This document shows positions 35,087-42,607 of a stretch of 64,000 bases of DNA, piece by piece; within the stretch, counting starts at the first letter, position 1; each line of letters opens with the position of its first letter. The notes below the pieces were generated by a model that was not told the origin of the DNA, searched no databases, and was given only the letters and a program-made list of their open reading frames with translations. The position numbers and the translations under genes are program-made. The stretch spans positions 32,253-96,252 of the forward strand of contig JAFTLT010000006.1 in assembly GCA_017452785.1 (NCBI GenBank), in the 5' to 3' direction. The DNA is from Clostridia bacterium (GTDB lineage Bacteria > Bacillota > Clostridia > Oscillospirales > Acutalibacteraceae).

Positions 35087-36537
35087 CAGGTGACTTTCTC
35101 TTTTTCGGTTACAGTTTTGTTATATTGTCCTGAATTTTTCTCATTTTTTCTGTTTCTTTCAAGTGTAATTAAGATAATGAAAAAGGACAGTATGCTTGTG
35201 GTCGAGGCAAGCGACATATCATACATAGTGTCGTATATGCGTATAAGCAACTCATTTCCCACTCCGTGACCGAAAAGTCTGTAAATAAGCACATTGTCAC
35301 CGGGTTCCCACATAAAGCCCTGATTTGTGGTGCCCCATATATAGTCACCGATAAACTCCGTCATTTCGTGAATGGGAATAATTGCAAGTGCAAAGCTCAT
35401 GGCAAAAAGGCTGATAACAAGGTTCTCTTTTTGTGAACGTGGTCTTACTAAGGTCCGGGCTATATAGTACCCTGCCGCCGCACCAATAAAGCCTGAAACG
35501 AAGTGAAGCAGAGTGTCAAATCTGCTGGCATAGGCATAAACACCCACATAGTTGCCGCAGTATGAGCCGAGAAAAGCAATAATGACAATAAGAGTCTGCA
35601 CTCTGTAGTTTATTTTGCAGAACATTGACTCTTTCGGGAAAACAAAGTGAATTATGCTGATTGCAAAGGTACCGACAAGAATTGCGCCGAGCAGGGTTGC
35701 TTCAGCTCTGCTTTCCATTGTCAGAAAAGCATAAAGCATTACTATTCTGACGCTCCACCATAAAAGTGTATCGAAAATATTTGTCTGCTGTTTCACCTTG
35801 GCTATCTCATATATTGCTTTAGCCTTAAAGCGTGACGGAATATCTCTAAATGAAATTTTAAACTGTATTTTTTCTTTTATAAATGCACCTTTATTTTTAA
35901 GGCGGATATAAATATAAAGCACTGCTGTTGCAATGAATGAACCGATAATACCCAAAGTGATGTCTTCGCTGAAATCTATGAGATACCACTGCTCAGGCAT
36001 GCTGCCGCCGGTGCCGACAAGACTGAAAAGCCAGTGGTCATCCTCAGGCATTTCACAGTGAAGAAGATTTCTGCCTGTGAAGTAGTCTGTAAAAAACTGA
36101 ATAATTTCTTTCGGTACAATAAGAGCACAAGAAACACAAAAGGATATAAAGGCAGTGAAATTAAAATCCTTGTTTGTTTCAGGTTTTCTCAGTGCAATGC
36201 TTATGTAATATCCTATTGCCACACCGATAATTCCGCCAAACAGGCTGAGAGGCACATCGTATTCAGGCAGCAGTTGAAACAAGTCAAAGCCAAAGCCGAG
36301 ACCTGAACCTAAAACAGCCGTAAGGCACACACAGGTCTGAAAGTGCGAGCTGAGATTTTTAATAAACTTGCCAAGTACACTGCCGAGAAAAGTTACGGCA
36401 AGAGCAAATAACACCATAAGCTTTTTGGGTGTTGTGGGTGCGGTGAAAACAGCCACGGCAAGAAAAACTCTTGCTATCCACCAAAGGCATGTTTCCCATA
36501 AGGGAGTGCCCTTCTTTTGTATCAGGGTTTTATTCAT
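35083..36537 (-). CDS. Membrane protein with internal duplication, unknown function
   Basis: 484 residues with about twelve hydrophobic helices. The two halves repeat the same pattern. FLGSVLGKFI then VLGSGLGFGFD then FGGIIGVAIGYYISIAL and a Pro-Glu-Ile/acidic loop before FFTDYFTG occur in half one. FLGSYCGNYVG then HFVSGFIGAAAGYYIARTL and HEMTEFIGDYIWG occur in half two. The LLHFVSGF segment resembles DUF2238-like membrane proteins, but the match is loose. An internal duplication/fusion is visible; the role is unknown. A GGAAGGTA ribosome site precedes the ATG. Confidence 0.7.
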   Translation of the reverse strand: MNKTLIQKKGTPLWETCLWWIARVFLAVAVFTAPTTPKKLMVLFALAVTFLGSVLGKFIKNLSSHFQTCVCLTAVLGSGLGFGFDLFQLLPEYDVPLSLFGGIIGVAIGYYISIALRKPETNKDFNFTAFISFCVSCALIVPKEIIQFFTDYFTGRNLLHCEMPEDDHWLFSLVGTGGSMPEQWYLIDFSEDITLGIIGSFIATAVLYIYIRLKNKGAFIKEKIQFKISFRDIPSRFKAKAIYEIAKVKQQTNIFDTLLWWSVRIVMLYAFLTMESRAEATLLGAILVGTFAISIIHFVFPKESMFCKINYRVQTLIVIIAFLGSYCGNYVGVYAYASRFDTLLHFVSGFIGAAAGYYIARTLVRPRSQKENLVISLFAMSFALAIIPIHEMTEFIGDYIWGTTNQGFMWEPGDNVLIYRLFGHGVGNELLIRIYDTMYDMSLASTTSILSFFIILITLERNRKNEKNSGQYNKTVTEKEKVTC

Positions 36538-36563
36538 AATAAATACCTTCCAATTCGTTTTAT

Positions 36564-36600
36564 GAAAAAATAATACCTTCCTAAATAACAGAAGGTATTA
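36564..36600 (-). terminator. Terminator after the GDYXXLXY-like gene
   Basis: The stem AATACCTTC/GAAGGTATT is followed by ATTTTTTC on the minus strand. Confidence 0.8.
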
Positions 36601-36662
36601 TAATACTATTCGGTTGTTTTGTAAATAATAGTAACGAAATTGTAATCTTTTTGTCAGTTTCT

Positions 36663-37220
36663 TTAGTTTTCCGCATGAATTGTTATAACTTTTTCATCTT
36701 CAATATATATTGCCGTTGGAATAAACACACCCTTATAGACCTTGGCTGTAACATAGGCATAACAGCCGTTTTCGTGAAAATTGCTTGTCCAGCCATGGGT
36801 TTCGTTTATTTCTTTTTTCAGCTTTGCTATATCAACACCCGGTTCATAACTGTAATCCTCTTCACGTAAAGTACAGTTCTTTTGGCAGTAATCATAGTCA
36901 AACCAACAGTTTGTCTGCATTCTGTTCTCCAGTTCAGCTAAATCCACAAATCCGTCTTCACCAATGGTAACAGCAATTTTTCGGTTATAAAAATTTCTTA
37001 CTCCGCCTACTTCTAAATTTATGGTTCCGCTGTGACTATCAGCATCCTCATCCATGTAATCATAGTCCCAGAAATCAATATCAAGAAGTTTGAACTTATA
37101 TTCTAAACTGTGGTTAAGAGCAAAGTTTCTTATTGTTGCATGATGATAGAGCATTCCCACGGGGATAAGCAACTGAATAATAAGTGTCAACGCTAAAATA
37201 ATCTTGAACTTTTTATTCAT
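36663..37220 (-). CDS. GDYXXLXY-like membrane-anchored protein
   Basis: About 185 residues from the ATG at 37220. An N-terminal membrane helix (FKIILALTLIIQLLIPVGML) is followed by an extracytoplasmic beta domain. A stretch LEYKFKLLDIDFWDYDYM sits where GDYXXLXY-family proteins carry their signature, although the motif itself is degenerate. These proteins are regularly encoded beside DUF2157/DUF4401 membrane proteins, and the next gene upstream fits that type. Its start overlaps that gene's end by 8 bases, so they are probably co-translated and interact. Confidence 0.6.
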   Translation of the reverse strand: MNKKFKIILALTLIIQLLIPVGMLYHHATIRNFALNHSLEYKFKLLDIDFWDYDYMDEDADSHSGTINLEVGGVRNFYNRKIAVTIGEDGFVDLAELENRMQTNCWFDYDYCQKNCTLREEDYSYEPGVDIAKLKKEINETHGWTSNFHENGCYAYVTAKVYKGVFIPTAIYIEDEKVITIHAEN

Positions 37221-38658
37221 CGCTCTGCACCTCCCCATTATTCTCTGTGACAGGTGTCTTTTGCTTTGCACGTGACAGCTTAAAGTTAATTGCAAGAAGC
37301 ACGCCGCCGAAAACAAGAAGCAGTATGCCGTTGCCCATCATTGACAAGCCTGACTGTGCAACCACAAGCACCGTAAGACCTGCAACTGAAATAAAGCCGA
37401 GATTTATGGGAAGCAGCTTCTTTTCTCTGCCGCCTGAAATCATCAGCAGAATATTTGCAACAAGAGCAATAATTCTCAACTCATTAATGAAATCTCTTGC
37501 TAAATCTGCATCATATTTTTCAGGCATAGCATAAAGGCTCACGGTGTAAACAATAAGCGATACAACGGCAACTGCAAGATAGGCTATGAGAAACTTATCC
37601 GTTTTTTTCGGCTTGACATAAGCAATAACCGCAGGAATTGCAAGGAAGCACACTGCTGTAAAAATAACAGTATATTTGTCGGTCTCAATATCGCCGGTAT
37701 AAAATGCACCGTAAAGGAAAATCATAACGCTCGTCAGCACAAGGCCGGGAATTTTATAAGGCATGGCCATATCACCGTCTTTGAGTGACAGCACAATAAG
37801 ACATATACCCGTTGCACCTATACTCATTAAGGGCAACACTAAGCCGCCTTCTATTCCTATACCTATAAAAATCGGAAAAATAAGCACTGCAAACATACTC
37901 AGCCAATGCGCAAAAAGACTTCTGTGGCTCTTGTTTTCATTTTTCAGCATAAAGGATGAGAAAATACAACCCACCACAATAAGTGCAATTGCGGCAATAA
38001 GAGCAAAGTAGGACTTCTGCTCATCAAGAAGTGCAACAATCCATGTAATAGCACAACCGTAATAAACAGCAAGAGGCGAAACACATTTAAGCAGTGCCAT
38101 TACGGGCAGAATTGATATGCAGACAAATATCAGCACGGTGTACCAGTATATTCGCAGGTCAAATATGTTATAAATCATTGTCAGTGTTGCAGCTATGCCT
38201 GCTGTCCACAGAACACTGCCGCCCTCACACCAAGGTGCTTTTTCTTTTTTCTTAAGCAGCACAAACACACCCGAAGCCTGACCGGCAAGCAATGGAATAA
38301 AAGACATTATTCCCTTTGAGAGCATAGGCATATCCTTCCAGAAGGTGACAAAAATCAGCACAAGTCCCGCACCGACTAAAAGTGCACCTAAAATCGAGAA
38401 AACAATCACAAGTGTGCTGTTGTAATTTGTCTTTTCAATTTCGAGAGCTGTATTTCTTTTTTTGCCGTAAATCAGTTCTTCTATGCTGACCTCAAAGACC
38501 TCTGAGAGCTTTTCAAGCATTTCGATATCCGGCTGCGTTCTGTCATTTTCCCAGTTTGAAACAGCCTGACGGGTTATATAGAGCTTTTCTGCAAGAGCAT
38601 CCTGAGTAAACCCTTTTTCGTTTCTGAGCCGTTTGATGTTTTTTGAAATTTTAGCCAT
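37213..38658 (-). CDS. XRE-type DNA-binding domain fused to a DUF2157-like membrane protein
   Basis: 481 residues. Residues 1-65 are a Cro/CI-type helix-turn-helix (IKRLRNEKGFTQDALAEKLYITRQAVSNWENDRTQPD). About twelve hydrophobic helices follow (e.g. LVIVFSILGALLVGAGLVLIF and APWCEGGSVLWTAGIAATLTMIYNIF). The membrane part resembles DUF2157-type proteins. A membrane-tethered regulator of this kind could link an envelope signal to transcription. It forms a unit with the GDYXXLXY-like protein. The fusion makes direct DNA binding from the membrane plausible but unproved. Confidence 0.7.
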   Translation of the reverse strand: MAKISKNIKRLRNEKGFTQDALAEKLYITRQAVSNWENDRTQPDIEMLEKLSEVFEVSIEELIYGKKRNTALEIEKTNYNSTLVIVFSILGALLVGAGLVLIFVTFWKDMPMLSKGIMSFIPLLAGQASGVFVLLKKKEKAPWCEGGSVLWTAGIAATLTMIYNIFDLRIYWYTVLIFVCISILPVMALLKCVSPLAVYYGCAITWIVALLDEQKSYFALIAAIALIVVGCIFSSFMLKNENKSHRSLFAHWLSMFAVLIFPIFIGIGIEGGLVLPLMSIGATGICLIVLSLKDGDMAMPYKIPGLVLTSVMIFLYGAFYTGDIETDKYTVIFTAVCFLAIPAVIAYVKPKKTDKFLIAYLAVAVVSLIVYTVSLYAMPEKYDADLARDFINELRIIALVANILLMISGGREKKLLPINLGFISVAGLTVLVVAQSGLSMMGNGILLLVFGGVLLAINFKLSRAKQKTPVTENNGEVQSDE

Positions 38659-38781
38659 GTAATCATCCTTTCGACAGAACAGTTTATTTCATCTCTGTCA
38701 AGTATATAATACTACCTATACACCTTAAAGTCACTAAAATTTCCTCAAAAAGCAACGACACAATTTGTTGCGCAGGTGTTT

Positions 38782-39264
38782 TCATTCCATAATAGAAAGA
38801 ATACTGTCAATTTCACGGGCGGTTTCACACAAAAAGTCACGGCAAGCCTCATCCGCGTACAAAAGGCGACCCACCTTTTTAACACGCCACAAAAAGCCTC
38901 TGTCAAACTTAACCTCACTGAAATGTGACACAAGAGGACACACATTGACACCCCTGATGTCGGGAATGACTTTGATTTTGCCCTTGGCAGTCACATAGGG
39001 AAAGAAAGGAAAAATTCTGCAGGAAAGAGGACGCTCGCTTCTGCTGCAATGGCCCTCACAAACTGCAAGGCGTACACCGTCTTTTTCTTTAACGGTGAGT
39101 GATGTCTCTTCAAAAGGAAAAAGCAGCATGCCCGTGTCAGAGTCACCCTTGCAGCAGGCTCCGCCGCAGACAGTGCCGCAGTCTTTTTTCAGCGGGGTCT
39201 TATCCCCTATCATTTTATTTGCTTTTTTATAAAGATCAATGTAATACTTTTCTTTTTCCGTCAT
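38782..39264 (-). CDS. YkgJ-family cysteine cluster protein
   Basis: 160 residues with the cysteine arrangement of the YkgJ/FliB-like zinc/iron cluster family. CGTVCGGACC lies near residues 29-38, CEGHC and the SCRIFPFFPY motif in the middle, and a later CPLV. Members are small cytoplasmic proteins of unknown function thought to bind a metal or Fe-S cluster. It is a lone gene facing away from DUF1846. Confidence 0.8.
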   Translation of the reverse strand: MTEKEKYYIDLYKKANKMIGDKTPLKKDCGTVCGGACCKGDSDTGMLLFPFEETSLTVKEKDGVRLAVCEGHCSRSERPLSCRIFPFFPYVTAKGKIKVIPDIRGVNVCPLVSHFSEVKFDRGFLWRVKKVGRLLYADEACRDFLCETAREIDSILSIME

Positions 39265-39334
39265 TTTTCCCTCCGATAAAAACTATTGTGCAATTATTAT
39301 ACAATAATTACTATAAGAATGTACAGTTTTATTA

Positions 39335-39363
39335 TTGAAAAAAATATCAATTTATGTTATATT
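39335..39363 (+). promoter_or_regulatory. SigA-like promoter for the DUF1846 gene
   Basis: TTGAAA (39335-39340) and TATATT (39358-39363) have a 17-base spacer, about 33 bases before the start codon. Confidence 0.6.
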
Positions 39364-39396
39364 TATTTTTGTAGTTTTCAAAAGGGGTGTATATAA

Positions 39397-40881
39397 ATGA
39401 AAAAGATTGGATTTGACAATAACAAATACATCACTACTCAATCAGAACAGATAAGAAACCGTCTGTCTCAGTTTGGCGGCAAGCTCTATCTTGAATTCGG
39501 CGGTAAGCTCTTTGACGATCATCACGCTGCAAGGGTACTTCCCGGCTTTGAGCCTGACAGTAAGCTCAAGATGCTTTTGCAGCTTAAAGACGAAGCTGAA
39601 ATTGTTATTGCAGTTAGTGCAAAGGCAATTGAAGAAAAGAAGCTGCGCCGTGACCTTAACATTTCATATGATAAAGAGGTTCTGCGCCTTATTGACCTTT
39701 TCAGAAGTGTGGGGCTTTATGTGGGCTCTGTTGTTATCACTCAATATGACGGTCAGGGTGCTGCCGATAACTTTAAAAATAATCTCAAGGGTCTTGGCAT
39801 CAAGGTTTTTACCCACTATAAAATTGCAGGCTACCCTTCAAATGTACCCCTCATTGTTTCTGAAAACGGTTACGGCAAAAATGAATATGTCGAAACCGAA
39901 AGAAAAATCGTTGTTGTCACTGCTCCCGGACCGGGAAGCGGAAAAATGGCAGTGTGTCTGTCACAGCTTTATCACGAGCATTTAAAGGGTATTGAGGCAG
40001 GCTATGCGAAATTCGAGACCTTCCCCATATGGAATTTACCCCTTAACCACCCTGTAAATCTCGCTTATGAAGCAGCAACTGCCGACCTTAACGATATGAA
40101 TATGATTGACCCCTTCCATCTTGAGGCTTACGGCAAACCAACAGTTAACTATAACCGTGATGTTGAAATTTTCCCCGTACTCAACGCAATCTTCACAAGA
40201 ATTTACGGCTCATCACCATATAAGTCACCGACAGATATGGGTGTAAATATGGCAGGCAACTGCATAATTGATTGTGATGTTGTCTGCAACGCTGCAAATC
40301 AGGAAATTATAAGAAGATATTATAATGCTCTTTGTGATGCACGCCACGGCGCTGACACAGCAAAAGAAACAGAAAAAATCCTGCTGCTTATGAACAAGGC
40401 AGGAATAACCGTTAAAGACAGAGCTATTATCAAGGTTGCAAATGATGTGGAAAAAGAAACCGGTGCCCCTGCTGCTGCAATTGAGCTGCACGACGGCAGA
40501 ATTGTTATAGGCAAAACAAAAGAGCTTTTAGGCTGTGCTTCTGCCTGCGTACTCAACGCTTTGAAGGCAATTGCAGGCCTTGACGATAAGCTGCTGCTTC
40601 TGCCCTCAAACCTTATTGAGCCCGTTCAGAACCTTAAGGTAAATTATCTCGGCTCTAAGAATCCACGACTGCATGTTGACGAGGTGCTCGTTGCTTTATC
40701 AGTAAGTGCTGCAACAGATGAAAATGCAGCAAAGGTGCTGTCTTGTCTGCCTATGCTCAAAGACTGTGAGGCACATATTTCCGTCATTCCCTCAAGTGTT
40801 GACAGAGCAATATTCCGCAAGTTGGGTATTCACCTGACAAGTGAACCCGAATATGAGAATGACAACCTTTACCATCTGTAA
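39397..40881 (+). CDS. DUF1846 family protein
   Basis: 494 residues, the usual length. The start FDNNKYITTQSEQIRNRLSQFGGKLYLEFGGKLFDDHHAARVLPGF and the glycine loop TAPGPGSGKMAVCLSQLYHE identify the DUF1846 family, structurally known but not assigned a reaction. An ATP-binding or transferase role has been guessed from the fold. AAAGGGG lies before the ATG. It ends at a strong terminator that is duplicated 855 bases away, on the far side of the HEPN/MNT pair. Confidence 0.9.
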   Translation: MKKIGFDNNKYITTQSEQIRNRLSQFGGKLYLEFGGKLFDDHHAARVLPGFEPDSKLKMLLQLKDEAEIVIAVSAKAIEEKKLRRDLNISYDKEVLRLIDLFRSVGLYVGSVVITQYDGQGAADNFKNNLKGLGIKVFTHYKIAGYPSNVPLIVSENGYGKNEYVETERKIVVVTAPGPGSGKMAVCLSQLYHEHLKGIEAGYAKFETFPIWNLPLNHPVNLAYEAATADLNDMNMIDPFHLEAYGKPTVNYNRDVEIFPVLNAIFTRIYGSSPYKSPTDMGVNMAGNCIIDCDVVCNAANQEIIRRYYNALCDARHGADTAKETEKILLLMNKAGITVKDRAIIKVANDVEKETGAPAAAIELHDGRIVIGKTKELLGCASACVLNALKAIAGLDDKLLLLPSNLIEPVQNLKVNYLGSKNPRLHVDEVLVALSVSAATDENAAKVLSCLPMLKDCEAHISVIPSSVDRAIFRKLGIHLTSEPEYENDNLYHL

Positions 40882-40893
40882 TTCAATTATGAA

Positions 40894-40930
40894 TTAAACC
40901 GACAGAGAGTTATTCCCTGTCGGTTTTATT
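40894..40930. terminator. Terminator between DUF1846 and HEPN, copy 1 of a direct repeat
   Basis: The stem AAACCGACAG/CTGTCGGTTT with loop AGAGTTATTCC is followed by TATTG. It serves both converging genes. The same 33-base sequence recurs at 41749 with one mismatch. Confidence 0.85.
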
Positions 40931-40932
40931 GT

Positions 40933-41331
40933 TCAGTATTTGGTATTTAAAAATTTTTCCACTTCTCTGACAAACAGCTTTGCGTTTTCAAGCTGTTCTG
41001 CAACCTCTTCTTTTGAGACAATATAAAAATCATCATAATCGCTGCCTTGGCGTATTTCCACAAGCGCATCAATTATAAATGACATTTTTTTTGGAAGGAG
41101 TCCTGTTTTCAGATATGTTTTTCTGAATTCTGCAATAACGCCTGAATGTTTCTTTGAGTCAAAGCCATCCAATGCCAACACCGCCCTCATAGCAGAAAAA
41201 ATTGCATAGTATGAACGGTTCGCCACTGTTTTGTAGTCACCCAATGCTAGAATATCGTCGGCAAACATAATTCTTTCCTTCGCTATTTCCAAGCGGATTT
41301 TTGAAAGGGATAGTTTTTCTTCAGACAGCAA
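40933..41331 (-). CDS. HEPN-domain protein (toxin-like, HepT type)
   Basis: 132 residues, all helical. The conserved stretch is VANRSYYAIFSAMRAVL followed by FDSKKHSGVIAEFR, which identifies the HEPN/UPF0332 type. In many active HEPN RNases an Arg and a His flank this motif (RxYYAxFHA). Here R39 is kept but the His position is S46, so RNase activity may be lost or changed. It overlaps the nucleotidyltransferase gene by about 11 bases, the classic HEPN/MNT toxin-antitoxin arrangement. Its TTG start at 41331 is likely but not certain. Confidence 0.75.
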   Translation of the reverse strand: MLSEEKLSLSKIRLEIAKERIMFADDILALGDYKTVANRSYYAIFSAMRAVLALDGFDSKKHSGVIAEFRKTYLKTGLLPKKMSFIIDALVEIRQGSDYDDFYIVSKEEVAEQLENAKLFVREVEKFLNTKY

Positions 41332-41662
41332 TTTTTATACCCTCCTTATTTACGATTTCATAAAAAGGTACTGCATTAAGATAACGGTTAAAGGTTTCGG
41401 TGTCTTTCAACGTGACGGTAACAACAACATCGTATAAAAGACCGAGTTCAGATGTCAATTCAGTAAAAGGCTTTTTATAAAGAGCAAGCTCCTTTGCTGA
41501 AACATCAGTCAAGACCATTATATCGATATCAGATTCAGTTGTTGCATCACCTCTGGCATATGAACCGTAAAGAATAACTGCATTAAGCTTTTTAGCAAAA
41601 ATGCTTTTAGATAGCAAAGCAACCTTATTTGTTATATCAGTAAGCTCTTGCAAACTGCACAT
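41321..41662 (-). CDS. Minimal nucleotidyltransferase (MNT, antitoxin-like)
   Basis: 113 residues. The nucleotidyltransferase core is ILYGSYARGDATTESDIDIMVL with G33-S34 and the metal-binding D45 and D47 spaced as in active enzymes. In MNT/HEPN pairs the nucleotidyltransferase silences the HEPN RNase, in studied cases by AMPylating it. I take the ATG at 41662 rather than the TTG one codon earlier, because AGAGGTG lies 8 bases upstream. The downstream HEPN gene overlaps it. Confidence 0.8.
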   Translation of the reverse strand: MCSLQELTDITNKVALLSKSIFAKKLNAVILYGSYARGDATTESDIDIMVLTDVSAKELALYKKPFTELTSELGLLYDVVVTVTLKDTETFNRYLNAVPFYEIVNKEGIKIAV

Positions 41663-41748
41663 CAAATAAACACCTCTTTCCTTTTATTATTTCATATATA
41701 TTATACCCACTTTAAACAAATATGTCAACGACAGTGCTGAAATTGCAA

Positions 41749-41790
41749 TTAAACCGACAGAGAGTTATCCCCTGTCGGTTTGTTGTTTTT
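41749..41790. terminator. Terminator, copy 2 of a direct repeat
   Basis: The stem AAACCGACAG/CTGTCGGTTT has one loop change from the copy at 40894 and is followed by GTTGTTTTT. It overlaps the stop of the RHH gene. On the plus strand it ends nothing obvious, so it looks like a duplicated element rather than one made for this place. Confidence 0.75.
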
Positions 41791-41968
41791 ATACATTTTC
41801 TTCTTCTTTTAAATTTTCCAATGCCACTCTTACGGCTTCAATAACAAATGCTGAAAAGGTGCACTGCTTGCCTGTGATAGCTATTTCAACTTCCTCGACA
41901 ACATCATTTGGAAATCTTATGCACTTGTTAATTGTCGGTGGTACCGACGGTATTCTAAATTTCCGCAT
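41789..41968 (-). CDS. Small ribbon-helix-helix-like DNA-binding protein
   Basis: 59 residues from the ATG at 41968 (GAGGTG 5 bases before). The order strand-helix-helix reads CIRFPNDVVEEVEIAITGKQ then TFSAFVIEAVRVALENL, typical for RHH/YlcI-type repressors or antitoxins. No toxin partner lies next to it apart from the HEPN/MNT pair downstream. TGCAATAC-type inverted repeats cover its upstream region, as expected for an autoregulator. Confidence 0.65.
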   Translation of the reverse strand: MRKFRIPSVPPTINKCIRFPNDVVEEVEIAITGKQCTFSAFVIEAVRVALENLKEEENV

Positions 41969-41979
41969 ACAGTCACCTC

Positions 41980-42035
41980 TGCAATACCATTGTATCGCAA
42001 AAAGTATCTTTTGTATGCATTGCAAGTGTATTGCA
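41980..42035. promoter_or_regulatory. Operator-like inverted repeats upstream of the RHH gene
   Basis: TGCAATAC/GTATCGCA (41980-41999, one mismatch) and TGCAA/TTGCA (42021-42035) repeat the same half-site, with further GTATGCA-like copies between them. This is the usual binding pattern for small RHH repressors. Confidence 0.5.
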
Positions 42036-42089
42036 TCATTTTGGATTATATAATGTTATAATTTACAAAAATCTAAAGAGGGACTTCTT

Positions 42090-42539
42090 ATGAGTAATCA
42101 TTTAAAACAAAAAATATCTTTGGTAATTATGGCTTTTATTTCAAGTCAGTTGTGGTATATTTTTTTAGTTGACGGACTTTGCGACACAGCAGCTGCCATT
42201 CCGGGGCTTATTGCTGCTCAGATTCTTGAAATAGCACTGCCGTTAATATGCTGCCTTATCTGGGATAAAATAACCGAGCGCAAACGATTTGCATTTGTGC
42301 TTGTATATTTTGTAGTGCTTAGCACATGTGATTATCTTCACAGCTTTTTATTCGCCATTTTTCACGAAATAGCATCATATTTCAACATAAACAATAATTA
42401 TATGCTATTAAAAAATCTGCTCACAGCCTTCATGGTTATTTTCAGAATGGTATTTTCTTACTCTCTTCTTTCATGGGTGTATAAATATATATTAATATTG
42501 GTCGTTCCTAAAGAAGACAGAAAAAAATATAAAAAATGA
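42090..42539 (+). CDS. Small membrane protein, unknown
   Basis: 149 residues with four hydrophobic helices (LVIMAFISSQLWYIFLV, AAIPGLIAAQILEIALPLICCLIW, FAFVLVYFVVLSTCDYLHSFLFAIF, LLTAFMVIFRMVFSYSLLSWVY) and a basic C-terminus. I see no family signature. AGAGGG precedes the ATG. It lies divergent from the RHH gene and could be under its control, which is inference. Confidence 0.65.
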   Translation: MSNHLKQKISLVIMAFISSQLWYIFLVDGLCDTAAAIPGLIAAQILEIALPLICCLIWDKITERKRFAFVLVYFVVLSTCDYLHSFLFAIFHEIASYFNINNNYMLLKNLLTAFMVIFRMVFSYSLLSWVYKYILILVVPKEDRKKYKK

Positions 42540-42550
42540 AACAGGTAAAA

Positions 42551-42607
42551 TGACGGGGCATTACTCCCCGTCACAATTCATAATTCATCATTCATAATTC
42601 ATAATTG
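42551..42607. repeat. Hairpin and ATTCATAATTCAT tandem words at the pdaA 3' end
   Basis: The stem TGACGGGG/CCCCGTCA is followed by several copies of ATTCATAATTCAT and its variants. The repeat runs into the pdaA coding region, where it encodes the last five residues (IMNYE). The same class of word, CTGCA-type, appears at 20999-21031. Confidence 0.6.
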
